Source: Pelecanus crispus
Taxonomy: Eukaryota; Chordata; Aves; Pelecaniformes; Pelecanidae
Length of the DNA: 64,000 bases
Assembly: GCF_030463565.1 (NCBI RefSeq)
Contig: NC_134676.1
Coordinates: 30,939,228-31,003,227 of the forward strand
Reading direction: 5' to 3'
Part shown: positions 1 through 12,700 of the stretch, piece by piece
How the letters are laid out: the number at the start of each line of letters is the position of its first letter
Numbering within the stretch: position 1 is the stretch's first letter
Notes under the pieces: generated by a model
Databases searched by the model: none
Told to the model about the DNA's origin: nothing
The model's input: only the letters and a program-made list of their open reading frames with translations
Made by a program: the position numbers and the translations under genes

Positions 1-2445
1 CAGACATTCTCTGTGGATGGCAGACAGTTACATGGTGGTGAAGTCCCTGCAACTATTTTGTGTTTTGAAGGCCATGGCCTTCATCTAGAATACAGGAGGC
101 CACGTTCAATTCCTACTCCACCTACTGAAATGGACTTGAAATAAGTTGGTATGGAGAGTGTAGGTGTATGCTCTAGCTAATGATTGCCCTTTGAGAACAG
201 ATCTCTCCGTTGAGAGAAAGTAGATGGAAAAAGGTATGAAAATCATGGACTTCTGACTTAATGTAAAGGAAAACTAAATGAGGGGGCCACAGGCAGCTGA
301 TTAAAACTAATGAACAAAGCTATGCCTGGTATTTACATCCATAGCTATTGTAAAGGGTGCTATCAAAAGAGGTGGTGTTATTCAGTGGTCTATTCAGCAG
401 CATTGCTCCACCTCAGCTACTGCCCATTTGCAGCAGCAGATCTGCATACACCATGGGAAGAACCTATGCCATGTCTGCTGTAAACCACTCACCCAGACCA
501 CCCAGGGGCAACTGCAGAAAGACAGAATGAGAAAAACACTGGGATAAGACCACTTGCCCCACACTATAGCTTGGCATGGTGGGTCACACAGGCAAGGCTG
601 GCTTATCTGGTGGCCAGCTGCCTGCTACCCATTGATCTGGTGTCCTTCAAATGCCGTCTAGTGGCTGTGACTCTGCCTGGGACCATGTCCCCATGGCACA
701 CCTGGAACAAATGAAGCACTTTGAATGAACATGCAAAGCATCACCTGAAAGCACATGTGTGGAAAGTGCCTGGTGCTCGATGAAAGTCCCCAGCTACCCC
801 ATGTCTGGTGGTGCTGTACATAAGGTACTGTCCAACAGCACAGCTTTCTGCTTCACTGAACAGAAGAGCCAGGTTGGGAGGGAACTGGTATGTCAATGGT
901 TGTGGATGCTCATTGGGCCCCCCTTGCATTTGCACAAGATGCACTGTTGTTTCAAAGAGCACTGTCTCATTTTCTCATTTTCTCCCTGAATCTCTGCTTA
1001 AATGCAGATGTAACACTCCAGGCACCAGGGAAGGAGATGACGCTCCATGTCATCCCATGAGACAACACAGTCAGGGGCCGATGAGTAAAGGATCCTCACA
1101 TAAACATCTGTGGAGTCTGCCACAGACACAAAAGAGTCTTTGGACAGTGAGGTTCTATTGATGAAGGTCCTAAAGGGTAACTGGGGGATCTTGTGCAAGA
1201 GGTGCAACTTGGTGAAGGAATTCAAGGTGCACTGGGACCTGCAGATTTACTTAACGGTGTGGGAAGGGAATGACAACACCCCTTCCCACTCATTATGGAG
1301 CACAGTGCTGCTTTCTGAGCTCTCTGATATGGCTGTGCAGTCGCTACTTTCAGGCAGGGTCTCTGTCTGACCTGCATCTGAAAGTTTTAAGGGAGAAGAG
1401 CATCTTGGCTTGGTTTCCACTGCAGAAGATCATGAGAAGTCAAATTGCTGTGACAGTAAGAGTCAAAACAATTGACAGGGAAGCCAACTGGAAATCCCTC
1501 TCACATTCTATCTTGATTTTTTTTAAAGACTTTTGTCCTCTTATTATTACAGAGCTCCTACTACCTTGCAGACCAGTATTCACTGCCTACTCCTTGGTTG
1601 CCTCCTGCTTAGATAACATTTGGGAGTAACACAGCTCTTGCTTTGGTGGGTCTGTGACTGCAGAGCAGTTTTGTAATGCTGGGCTTGATATTGCTAACTT
1701 CTCACACCTGCTGCAGACCTCCATATATGATTTTAGCCAAGTTGTTTCAAATAGCTGCACTACCTGTGTGTGAAGTGGCAGAGTTAAAGAAACACTGTCT
1801 CCTGTCCTGGTTCTCTGCAGCTGTATTGAGGGTGTAAGATATTTGGGGCAGGGATCACCTTTTAGGGCATTTGTCCAGCACGTAGTACAATGATGTCCGG
1901 GAGGCCTAATATTTTCCTGCCCAGAAAAGCAGAGAAGAAGAAAATAAGGCACCACATCCTTACATGAAGACAGCCCTGATCTATGCTGTGTGTGGATGTG
2001 TAAATTACACCAGATGATACATTAGCAATTATGTTCTTTGCATACATAAGCAGGAACAACAGCTCCCAAACTGCTAATATTTCTCTCAATTCTCACTAAA
2101 TGTCTGCGTGTCACATGGTCACACAGCAAGGGGGCTTGAGGAAATGAGAAGAAGCAATGACAGAAGAGGAAGTTTCAAATGGGGAGATACATCCCTCTCC
2201 AACAGGGAAATGAACAACAGCATCTTTTTCTAGAGACTGAAATTCACCTGTATTTCAAGCCCTCTCTTGTTTCAGGGAGTTTGGTTTGAGCAAGAGACAT
2301 TTTAAACTAGCTTTGAAAGCAGAAAATTGTCTTCAGCTAACCATGGTTCAGTGTGCACAGCTTGAGGCTCTCTGTGTGGTGGGCTGCCTTTTTGATCAAC
2401 TCTATTTTCTGCCCTTCCCTGTGTCTCCTGGATCTTCACTTTAAA

Positions 2446-2516
2446 GAAGAGAAAACAAAACAAAACAAAAACCCCAAAACAACCCCAAAAAACAAAACCA
2501 GCCCAAACAAAAGGCA
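2446..2516. repeat. A/C-rich low-complexity tract
   Basis: Irregular AAAAC and AACCCC-type units run for about 70 bases with almost no G or T. This is ordinary low-complexity sequence and no coding or regulatory meaning is claimed. Confidence 0.6.
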
Positions 2517-5034
2517 ACAACCTTGCTTTTTGTTTTCTTATGGTAGACCACTCCACTTCCAAGAATTTCTGAGCTTCATCCCCTATACTGAATTGCACCT
2601 CTCTGCTTGCGCAACAACCATGCAAGACAGTAAACACTAGTGCAGAAGTTGTTACCCTTCTCATCCACATCGGCTGCCTATCGAGATCTTCCTACAAGCT
2701 CCCAGAAAGTTAGAGAGTACAGGAGCTATATGTGGCTTAGGACTCCCAGGCAAAGGGTTCTCCTAGCAAAGGGTTACTGCAGCCCTTGAAAAAGCTTCAC
2801 ACTAACATGCTGATGAAGGAATATTGCAGTTTCTATGAATGTGTTGATATCCAGATCATGTTTTTCATCACCTGACACACAGCCTTCCCTGAATCATGGC
2901 GTCTGCTGTCTTTTCAGCTTTCCTGCAGGCTTCAGGAGAAAGAAACTCTTGGCTTCATCTGCATGTGAAAATAGCTTGAGACCTCCAAACTCAGACATTT
3001 GGAAGATGACATAATTTGACATGAGTCAGCATGATTGGCAGGTCAAAGTATAATGCTGGCTCTTGCAGCTCAAAAGCGCATGGTAAATTGGCAGAGCTGT
3101 GAAGCTCACCATGCCGCAGTCTATGTGGTGCATCTCTTGATATTCCCTTTCTACATATACCCAGAACAGTTATTTGATAGTTCATATTATTCAGACAACA
3201 TCAGGGCTCAGAAAGGGAGCAAGAAGACAAAAACACAGGTGACCTGAGCCTCTGACAGGTAGCCAGTGAAGCGATGACCCCAGGTGCGAAGTCACTTAGG
3301 GCAAGCTTTTGAAATGACACAGCCTGTTGGGAAGTGCTGAGCTCTGTTTAAAAACTGGGCCAGAATTATTGCAATGGAAACAGCTGGATACTGAGTGATT
3401 TTAAAAATCTGGCTCTTGCCTCGCTGCCTCCATGGGAAGTGAGCTAAATTGAAAACCTGGCCCTGACTGGGCATGCTGAGCACTTTAAAATTGGTGCTTC
3501 TGCTCTTTGGAAATTTCAGCCGATGTTGTGTTCTGCCAGTAGTTGCGATTTCCTTGTTTTCAACAGGAAACTTTCTGAAGTACTACTGTTCTTTGTTCTA
3601 CATTTTTTATTCCTGCTTTCTTTTTCAGCTGACACAAACATCAGTGCCTGTCAATTTCAGAGTCTGTTCCAGGCTCTGTATGCTGGTGTGGTTACAGCCT
3701 GCTAATTCCTTTGCTTACATACCAAAAGGCAGAAGTAGTACCTTGCTATTTGTTGCCTTTGAATCCGAGCCTGCATGAGCATGTGTATCTTTCAGCCTCA
3801 GTCCAGAATAACGCTAAAATTCAAGCCTTATCTGCAGGAGAAACTCTCTCCACCAAAAGCCCCAGCCAAGTCTGGGGCCCTGTTGTACTCACTGTTATGC
3901 AAATAAAGCCTGTGTGCTCTCTGCAGAGTAAACAGACAATATTGACATGGAGCAGCAGGAGAAACAGAAGGTATGAAGTGTTAAAGCAACTTAGACAAGA
4001 GTGCACAAAGCATGGACAGCCAAGGTGAGAACAATACTTAGATCAAATTGATATCCTTGTGTTTCACAAACACAGCTGGACAAGCATGTCTGCTGTATAC
4101 CATCAGCTTTCAGCAGCCCCTCAAGAGTTATTAACAATTAGTGGTAAAAACAAGATGGGGGACTTCAAACATAGGCAGAGGAGAATAAGACAAAAGTCTT
4201 TTATAAGGCTGCACCCAGTTTTTTAGCATGGTAGCATGGATGGCTGCCAGTTGACAAGTGAGCTCTTTTGACAGCATGCTGTGATGCTCTCGTGGGAATG
4301 GGAAAGGTGTCAGGACAGAATACCTCTATCACCTGTGTTGGCTGCACACTGCTGGGAAATGGTGATCAGTGCTGTGTAGGACATTAGTGCTTTTGGATGT
4401 CTTGCCTCCAGCACAGTGATATGAAGGTACCAGCAGTGCTAGCTAGGTGGTTATGATGTGACTTTGGGGCATAGTATAAAATCCATGGAAAGAAACTATT
4501 GACTGTTCTCAGCAGTCTGAATCCAAAGGGCCAAGATAATGCAGCAGGCAGCATGCTAAATCTGTCTTCCCATGAAGCCCTGGTCATTGTATGGGCAAGG
4601 AGTCATTTACTGCACCTCTGAAGCTGCGGAGTGATGGTAAATAGAAGCCAAATGCCAGCTGGAAAGTACGCAGATGTTTCTGCTTTCATAGGTATGATGC
4701 TGCTCTGAACTACTTGACTGTCTGGGTAGAGGGCAAGTCTCCCTGCTGCTAACTCCCTGTTGGCTTCCTGAATCTGAAAATGTCTCCTACTGGGCAGTAA
4801 AGTTAAAGCTAAGGGTTTGGCAAAAGCTGGAGTGATACTCCTCTTGCTCTCCCTGAATCCGTGAACCTCTAGCTGCACCACTTGGTTCTGTTCAGAAGAG
4901 AGCAGCCAGCTTCTCCTTGCCTCAACAGACTTCATTCCTGTAGTAACACTGTCTTCGCATTTGCATGCAAAGTATGATTTGCACTGCACTGAACATTATT
5001 TAGATTGGCTATTATGTGATAAAATCATTCCAGT

Positions 5035-5057
5035 GGGGTGGGGGGGGTGGGGGAGGG
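5035..5057 (+). other. G-quadruplex-type G runs
   Basis: Four runs of 4, 8, 5 and 3 guanines are separated by single T, T and A bases, which satisfies the usual four-run, short-loop quadruplex pattern. It lies about 50 bases before a long A tract. Folding is inferred from pattern only. Confidence 0.55.
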
Positions 5058-5107
5058 AAATCCCATCTTGCTTTACTTCTGCTGCCTGAGTCCTAAATGG
5101 GTTTCAG

Positions 5108-5131
5108 AAAAAAAAAAAAAAAAAAAAAAAA
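5108..5131 (+). repeat. Poly-A tract, 24 bases
   Basis: Twenty-four consecutive A residues. No polyadenylation signal or recognisable retroposed body was seen immediately upstream, so I do not call it the tail of a retrogene or SINE. It is probably a mononucleotide microsatellite. Confidence 0.8.
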
Positions 5132-5868
5132 GACAGAAAGAGGAGGGGGAGAACCAACATTGATTGCTGCTTGGGAAAAGAGCCTTTTGTTGGATAAACT
5201 TCATCATGAGTTACACACTCTTCTTCCCATGTTAAAGACCATACTGCCTTTTGATCTTGTTGCCTGTGACCACAAACTTGAGTGCGGGAGAGGATCTCTC
5301 CCTCTCCTTTGCAAGTGCTACCTCTCATGGCACAGGGTCTGTTCTTTCTCCTCTCTCTGGGTGGTAGCAAGGACAGGCTGCACCCTCTGCAGGGCAGATG
5401 GTGTCTGAGAGTCTTTTTGGGATCTGCACTGTGCCCACTGCAGGGAGTCAAGCCTAATACTTTAAGAATGGAGCACTTTCTGTATGAGACACTAAATTCA
5501 CTGTCTCCTTGATATTATAGTCTTACTACATGTCTTGTTTGTGAGTGAATCCTAATAAAATCCTGGCATAGATTAGAAGCTGGGCTCCATCTAATAGACC
5601 CTTTCTGATGAAAGTTTTGCTGTGGGTGGCTTGGTTCCAGTTTGAAGGAGATTTCCCCTTCTGTTTCTTCAGTATCTCCAGGGCAGGGGAAGGAATGTGC
5701 TCCCTGATGTGCATTCTTTCCCACTGTTGTTTCTGGCTGTACACAGTCCACTGCTTCACAGTGACTGGACCACAGTGTTTAATTAGTGAATAGTCTGTTA
5801 TGGGAGATTAAACAGATTTCCCTACTGTGAGAGAACAATAATATTGTCATCATTGTTGTTGTTTGGGT

Positions 5869-5900
5869 TTTTTTTGTTTGGGTTTTTTTTTTTTTTTTTT
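5869..5900. repeat. T-rich tract ending in 18 T residues
   Basis: A run of eight T is followed by TGTTTGGG-type spacing and then 18 consecutive T residues. The interrupted T runs continue the GTTGTTGTTTGGG pattern just upstream. Low complexity only. Confidence 0.75.
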
Positions 5901-6548
5901 GTCCTGAGCAGTTACATGGTACTAGACTTACATGTGTCTTAAGCAGAGATCCATAAAGTTCAAAACATGCTTCTGGTCTTGTGCAACGTTCTATCACAGC
6001 AAGAGGTCCACTTGTGAAGATGGAAATACAGAGATTTGCTGCATATGCTGTGGAGAAACATGGCAATGTGACATGAAACTAGGCATCCAAGCTAGGGGAG
6101 GAAATCTCTCAGGCACAAATGTTGGCCTCATGCTTCATCTTTATGCCTTCCTGTACTTAAGTGGTAGCCATTAAATATTTCTACATGGGACCTGAGAGCC
6201 CACCCTATAGATTTCATTAGGATAGATGCAAGAATGAGCCTTGGGGGACTGAGGGGTAGCAAACCTCCCCCACATTTGCTATGACAGGAAGCCATGAAAC
6301 AAAGGATGGAAAAATTAATCCCTCCATCTTGAGATTTGCCACTCCCACCTTTGTGGTGACTGACAATGAAATTTTGTTTGTTCCCCTCATTTTGCTTTTC
6401 TACCTACAGTTTTGTGCATGTGAAAAAAAATGGCCATATGAAAACCCACAGATACACAGTTATTTCCGCCAATCCACATTCAGCACTGCCTCCACAGTGC
6501 ACCCTCCCACCAATGCACTAAATAAGGCACCTTCTGCTCTCAAAGGAC

Positions 6549-6717
6549 ACCATCCCTGGAAGTGTTCAAAAAACGGGTAGATGTGGCACTTCGGGACATG
6601 GTTTAGTCTAGTCTACCCTTGATTGGCTTAGAGTAGACTTGGTAGTGTAGGTTAATGGTTGGACTGGATGATCTTGAAGGTCTTTTCCAACCTAAACAAT
6701 TCTATGATTCTATGATT
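6549..6717 (+). mobile_element. CR1 LINE 3' end, heavily 5'-truncated
   Basis: The segment begins in the last codons of CR1 ORF2 (matching the residues VALRDMV and the stop of the intact copy at 25485-28715). It then runs through a short 3' UTR with the diagnostic phrases GGTTGGACTGGATGATCTT and TCTTTTCCAACCTAAAC, and ends in two ATTCTATG units. Its 3' UTR matches the single-tail type of the intact copy, not the double-tail type. Only about 170 bases survive, which is typical of CR1 insertions. No target-site duplication was identified. Confidence 0.93.
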
Positions 6718-9700
6718 CTGGGACAAGAAAGGTGGCAGAGACTTCATGCTTCTTCAACCTGCATGCTGCTGATGGAGCATGCTGTCAAACACCACATGAG
6801 CTGCAATCCTCAGTGTGAGGTGAAGGCCTGTCCTGCAGAAGCCCCAGAAGTTCCTTTCATGCCCCCTGCCCAGAGCTGTCCTCACACAGAAACACACTGC
6901 TGCTGTTTCATCCAGGTTAAACAGGCACCGGTGCTACACAGCCAGGCTCAAACTGGACCTGGCAGTATCCAACAGTCAGTGAGGAGGGTGACTCATGGAT
7001 GATGGCAGGTCTGCAACTTAAAAGCTTCTTTTAAAAAATAGTTGTTAAGACAGCTCTTAATCATCTGCATAAGCATCCGTATGAGGACTGTGGCAATTAG
7101 GAATTAATCTTTGTTTGAAACAGGAAAATATTTTCCACCAATGCATCAAAACCTGAATGTAAACTAGGCAGTAGGTGGAGAGATTTATTTTAATGACCTC
7201 TTTGTTCTGTTTGCTCTTCTCAGGATATAGCTAGCACCAAATAAAAAAACAAATCAGCCAAATCACTGCTATTACAGAAATTAAAATCTCCTGTCCCTAT
7301 GGTGCAAACAAATTAGGGGGTGAGCTGCCTAACATAGGGTCTTCACCCCAAATTGCATGAGGGTATTAGAAATGATATTGCCAAATCATTGGGATCTGGA
7401 GACACACACGAGCTGTCACCACAGTAGATCTCACAGATTAATAATCTTTCTGTACCTAACTAAGATGCAATATAACAACAAGAACATAGCTTCATGGATA
7501 AATAAAATGGTAACAAATATGTCAATGCGATGAATTAACAGGAAAAACGAGGTTTGTGTATATGCAGTAAAGTAGGCATACGTTACAAGTTTATCTCTCT
7601 ACACTCTGTTACTGCCCAGAGAAATGCACTTATATTTAATCCAGCTCTGGTGCACATGACAGGAATTCTGCAGCTGTCAGTGATGTTATGTACTGCAAAC
7701 TCCACACATCCATTGTAAAACTGTACTCATTATAAGAAGTAAAATATGGTACCTGAATCTTAACTGAAGTGTTAATAATGAAAATGGATTAGATGCATCC
7801 TGTTTGCAGAGCAATTAGTCCAGGGAAGGGACTGATTTTAGCTTTTGCCTCACTGACCGAATGGCAGAACAGGTATTTGCATGCAGTGTCTCTGACCTGG
7901 AGAAAATGACAGAAACTTTATAAGCTTTAAGGAGAAATGTAATGTTTTTTGGTGTTTTTGCTTTAGCTATGTGCAAGTAAAACTTTATTATCTGTGTTAT
8001 TTGTTAGAAAAAAGAAGCTCAGAAACATTTAATATAATATAACTTATTTAATCAGAAGCCTGCATAATCATAAAATTGTCTACACTGGAGCGTGATCCAT
8101 TTTCAGATGTGTATCATTGATGCTTTGTTGACAGAGCTGTTAATGAGAACCCTGATTCTGTATAATGGGCACACATTTAGGTGATGCAGTAATGTTTAAT
8201 TTTACTGCAAGCTTCAGCTGTAGGCTGCTTAAACAGCCTAATAAAGCTCTTAGTTCCTGCTTAGCTGTTCTGTGTGCAGAAAATGTATGAAACACTTCAC
8301 TGTTACCTGTGTGTGATTCTGGGCCTCTGTCTATGTGCCAGCTGTTGGCACTGTGCACAGGACAAGCTCCGTGCAAATCCCAGTGCAGGCAGCCTGATTT
8401 CTTCAGCCTCTCCTTTGAAGACCCCTCTTGCCTAGGCAGGAATATTGAAATAGTGCATTCTCCTACCTGGGAATCATGCTGAATCAGGACAAAGAGCATC
8501 CTTACTATACAGTTTCAAGGGGAACGTACCCTGAACCCTTGAAAGTTATCTCTCCGAAGGAAACTAGCCTGCTTTAAAGAGCAGGAAATATAAAAGCCAA
8601 AAACTGTCATGACAATAGCTGATTGCAAGGATCCCCTGTTGCTCGCCATGAGAGACAGAATCGACCTGAATTCATTGGTGACATTATTTGTGGTGGAAAT
8701 TGTTTTGGTTTTTTTCTAAACTTAGCCCCAAATGTGGTTTGAATCGAATCATTTCACCCAGGGTCAGGAAAAGTGTGAGGTCTTTCCTTCTGTTCACACT
8801 TTCACAGTCTGAAGCCACAACTGTAGAGCAGTGGCATGCTCCTTGAACAGGAGCGTTCGTATCTGGAGCAAAAATTTTGAAAGTGGGAAGGAGAAGCACC
8901 TTTCCAGTGCTCACTGCCTCCCAAGCAAGCAGGGCAGGGTTGGCAGCGGAGGGTGGGATCATCCCTCTTGCAGCCAGTGCCTCGGGATGCACCCCGCGCT
9001 GCCTGCAAGCAGGCTGCTGTATCCGCGGCAATGGGCAGTTCAGCCACTAACTTTTCAACACACAAAAAATGGAATCACATTATTTCATTATTTCATACTA
9101 GATGTAATGACTGTCTGGTTGGACATTTACAGCCAATAAATAATAAACTTGGGGTCAGGTATTTCTTGGCAGCCAGTGGCCACCTGTGCTAAAAGCTGTT
9201 GGCTCCTGTACTAATTCATTAAGTGATGGGAAATGGCCTTTATGTCAGTCATTATGGCACCAGTAGAAAAGTTTTGTTTTAAATGTAATCAGCTTTACAA
9301 CACTAATGCCACTTCTAAGTGAAAATGGGAGCAGCCTAATACGTGGAGAAATGCTGTGGATACACAGCCAAACTTGCATTCTTGCAGGGAAGAGACCCAG
9401 CTTGTGTGAAGTGTATTAATGTGTTAGTGCCAAAAGCAAAACGTTGAAAGGGAGAACTAGTATTATCTTTCTAGATACGAAGCACTACATGTCCTTTACA
9501 ACATACTTTTTCTGGGGAGCCAGGGGAAGAGGGAAACACAGGACCCTGCTTCAACACTGCTGAACACACTTACCACATTATTTCCACTTTTATGAAACTA
9601 TGGATAAAGTATATTTCTTATCAGGGTGTGAGAAGCCATACAAAAGCAAAACCCTTTCCCACAGCCAGTGCATGATGCTGATAAGAACACATGTAGGAAG

Positions 9701-12700
9701 TTCTAGTCAAACAACATTAAAATTACAAAAGTCATATAAGTTTTCACATTTGCCTGAAACATATTTTTCTAGGTGCATTCATAGTGATAACATCCCCTAA
9801 GAGCCCCAAACTTGGTACATGTCAAAAATAATCTTTTCCCAAATTTTAGTATGTGCCTAATCTTTGCTCTCACATGCAAGCTATAAACAGCAATTGATTT
9901 GTATGCAGATGAGAATTTGTAATAAAGAAGAGAAGGAAGACCATCATCCTCTCTCTTCTTTCTTCTCCGAAACCGTTTCTTCTGCCTTGATGAGGAAAAC
10001 GCTGCACTGAAATGGAGCCATAGACTAAACATAGGCACTGTGTGGTGCAACTCTTAGGGCCAGGCTAGCCAGAATGTCAGACAAGAGGATTGTAAAAGCC
10101 TCTCCAGCAACTTTAAAATCTGTGTGTTGATTGTTGGTGTTGAGTTCAGAAGCAACTCATCCCTCAAAACCCATGCAATGTGGACCAGATACCAGGGGGC
10201 AGAGCAATTCATGCCAACTCTATAGCTGTTTGACAATTAACAGGCAATTGCACAGTGGAAAGAAAAGCTAATGGGAGCCATTGGGGTCTAGCTTGTCTGG
10301 ATGTTACCTGAACTGAGTGCTGGAGGGGTCCCTCCTGACTAGGGCAGCCAGTGTTTTCCAGCTGCAGCTTCCAAAGGGACACTGCCTGTCAGAAACATCC
10401 AGGCTCCTGCAGCATCATGTTGACCTGCATCCCCAGGGGCAGTCAGCAGCAAAGCAGATCACAACTGGACAGATGTGCTGTAGAAAGAAAATAGAAAGAC
10501 AATTCACTTGTTTCTCATTTGTCTCTTACTGCTCCTCCCCTAAAAAAGCTCACAGAGGCACTTTTCTGCAAACAGAAATAATGCTGATTATTTGTGTTAG
10601 AGAGTAGCCAGTGTCTTCAGGAAATAACTGAAGGGCATGGAATTCAATGCAAAATTTATGCCTAATACCAGCAGCCTAGGGTGCTACCAGTGGGCCCCAG
10701 CATAATATTGATCACTGACGTGCACATGTGAAAGGAAGAAGGAGGTCCAGCAAGGATAAGAGTCATGAAGAACCAAGACGACAATCACATCTGCACTATT
10801 ACTTGACCTTAGGCATTTTTTTCTGGTTCTGTAAGCTTTTTTATCATTTTAATCAATGGAAAAGCTTTCAGCCTTGCTGCCAAAAGTGAAATAACAGGCA
10901 AAACTCTCACTCCTTGAAAGTTTTGTGGCAGCAAAGGAGGGATCTTTACTTTTACATACAGAATGGCAGGATGGGAAAAAAGAGGGATGATCATGGGAGA
11001 AAGAAAAGCAGCAGAATAATGAGGTAGCCACACCAGCAAATGGAAAAGAGCAGGTAATCTGAAAAAAATTACATTACACAGGGCAAATTAAAAGATTGAA
11101 GTTGCAAATAGAAGCCAATGGAATGACAGTGTAGAAGGAATTAGAGAAAAATTAAAAGACAGATGTGAAAGGTGGTAAAATATTACTTTCATCTCCTAGT
11201 GCAAAATGTGTATTAATGTTTTAATAAAGGGACAAAGGGTGGAAGCATTACATCATACCATAACTTTAAATGAATCAGGGAGCTCTTGCAGCAAATGAAT
11301 ATAATTTTTTGGTATGTGTGTACGTAACAAATATGTGTAAATTCACCCCCATTGCAGAAATTCCTGTCAGATTTACACACTTCTGCAAGAATTGTTTCAA
11401 AGCCTGTCTTGTCTTTATTAGCAATGATGTGTCTAGTGCTCATGGTTTCTCTGATGAAAATGAATATGTGAACAGTATGTGAATCACAATGTCTTTTGAA
11501 GTTTACTGACAGCCTGAAGAAACACTGAAAAGGTATGAACTTCCTGAATTCTGAAATCTGAAGTTAATGATCTGCACCTTATTAAAAATAAGGACAATAT
11601 AAAATTAAATATAATATTCCACTTTTATGAGATTAACTGAATGCATAATTGCTCTACTGAAGCATTTCTCTATCTTCCACAGTGTTTTGCAAACTCCAGA
11701 AGACCACCTATGAAAACAGAACTGGTTGCAAGTGGAACACACTGAGACCTGGCTCTTTAGCAGACAAAGGTCAGCAATTTTTGTCATTGTGCAATATAGT
11801 GCCTTGGTTGCATTCACTGGAAATGGTGACCTTGAGAAGATACGGTCATGCATATCTGCAAATTCACGCTCCTTGTCTCCTTCAAGATGATGCACCAGAT
11901 ACTTTTGCAGGGAGACTTTAAAATACAGAGAAAACCTAGTCAGACTTGACATTTCTTTTTGCTTCCTTCACAAAAAAAAAAGGGAACTTGCAAGGTCATC
12001 TAATGGAGGCACATGTCATCCCACCAACAAAGAAAATGACTGAAGCAAATTATAACAGTTATTACAAAAGTATGAGGTCAAGAAGTGCCAATGTTGTGGA
12101 AATGACTTATGCATGAGTCATTCAAAGGGATAATTTTGACTGAAAAAGGAACTACGGAAGGAACATAATATGTCAGGTTTTTGAAATTCTTAAAACCTAT
12201 TAATTTTTAAGCACAGATTAGGATTAATGTTTTATAAATGCAAGAAGGAATACACAGTTTTCATCTCTAATTTTTGTTCAAGGGAAACCACTGAAAAATA
12301 AGGTAACCATTGATTTTAAAGCAAAATGGTGCTCACACAAACTCAGCATATGGAGCATATGGAATCATATATTCTTCTAAGTGCTTACTTTATCCAGCCC
12401 TGAAACAGACAAAGCTCAGCTCATGCAAAAGTCCTTCTCATGAACATCCTACAAATGAACATGTCCACAGAGAAGAAAATGTGTGCATCTGCAAAAAATA
12501 ATTATTGTGGATGAGGCATTTGGGTTAATTCTGTGTGAAGACAAGGGTAGTGGGGCCATCTCTGCTGTACAAATAAAAATTAACCCTAAAGCGGATGAAT
12601 CCTCCAGCACCTTTAAAAAGGGAAGTATTTTTTCATGTTTTGGATACCAAAACTGGGATCAAGCTGTATTACCTAATGGGCACTATGCACTACCTAATAG

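Larger units (their letters stand above)
1..6548. other. Unique non-coding DNA, no gene recognised
   Basis: No open frame here is longer than expected by chance and none resembles a protein I know. Low-complexity pieces include an A/C-rich stretch near 2446-2516, a G-rich run at 5035-5057, a 24-base A tract at 5108-5131 and T tracts at 5869-5900. The segment could be intergenic or intronic. Confidence 0.6.

Noticed and set aside
4603-4989. Minus-strand frame of 128 codons with a plausible composition.
   Set aside because: Frames of this length are expected a few times by chance in this window, and there are no convincing splice signals or motifs.
5097-5451. Frames of 103-115 codons through the A tract, giving poly-Lys or poly-Phe ends.
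   Set aside because: They depend on a homopolymer and have no other protein features.
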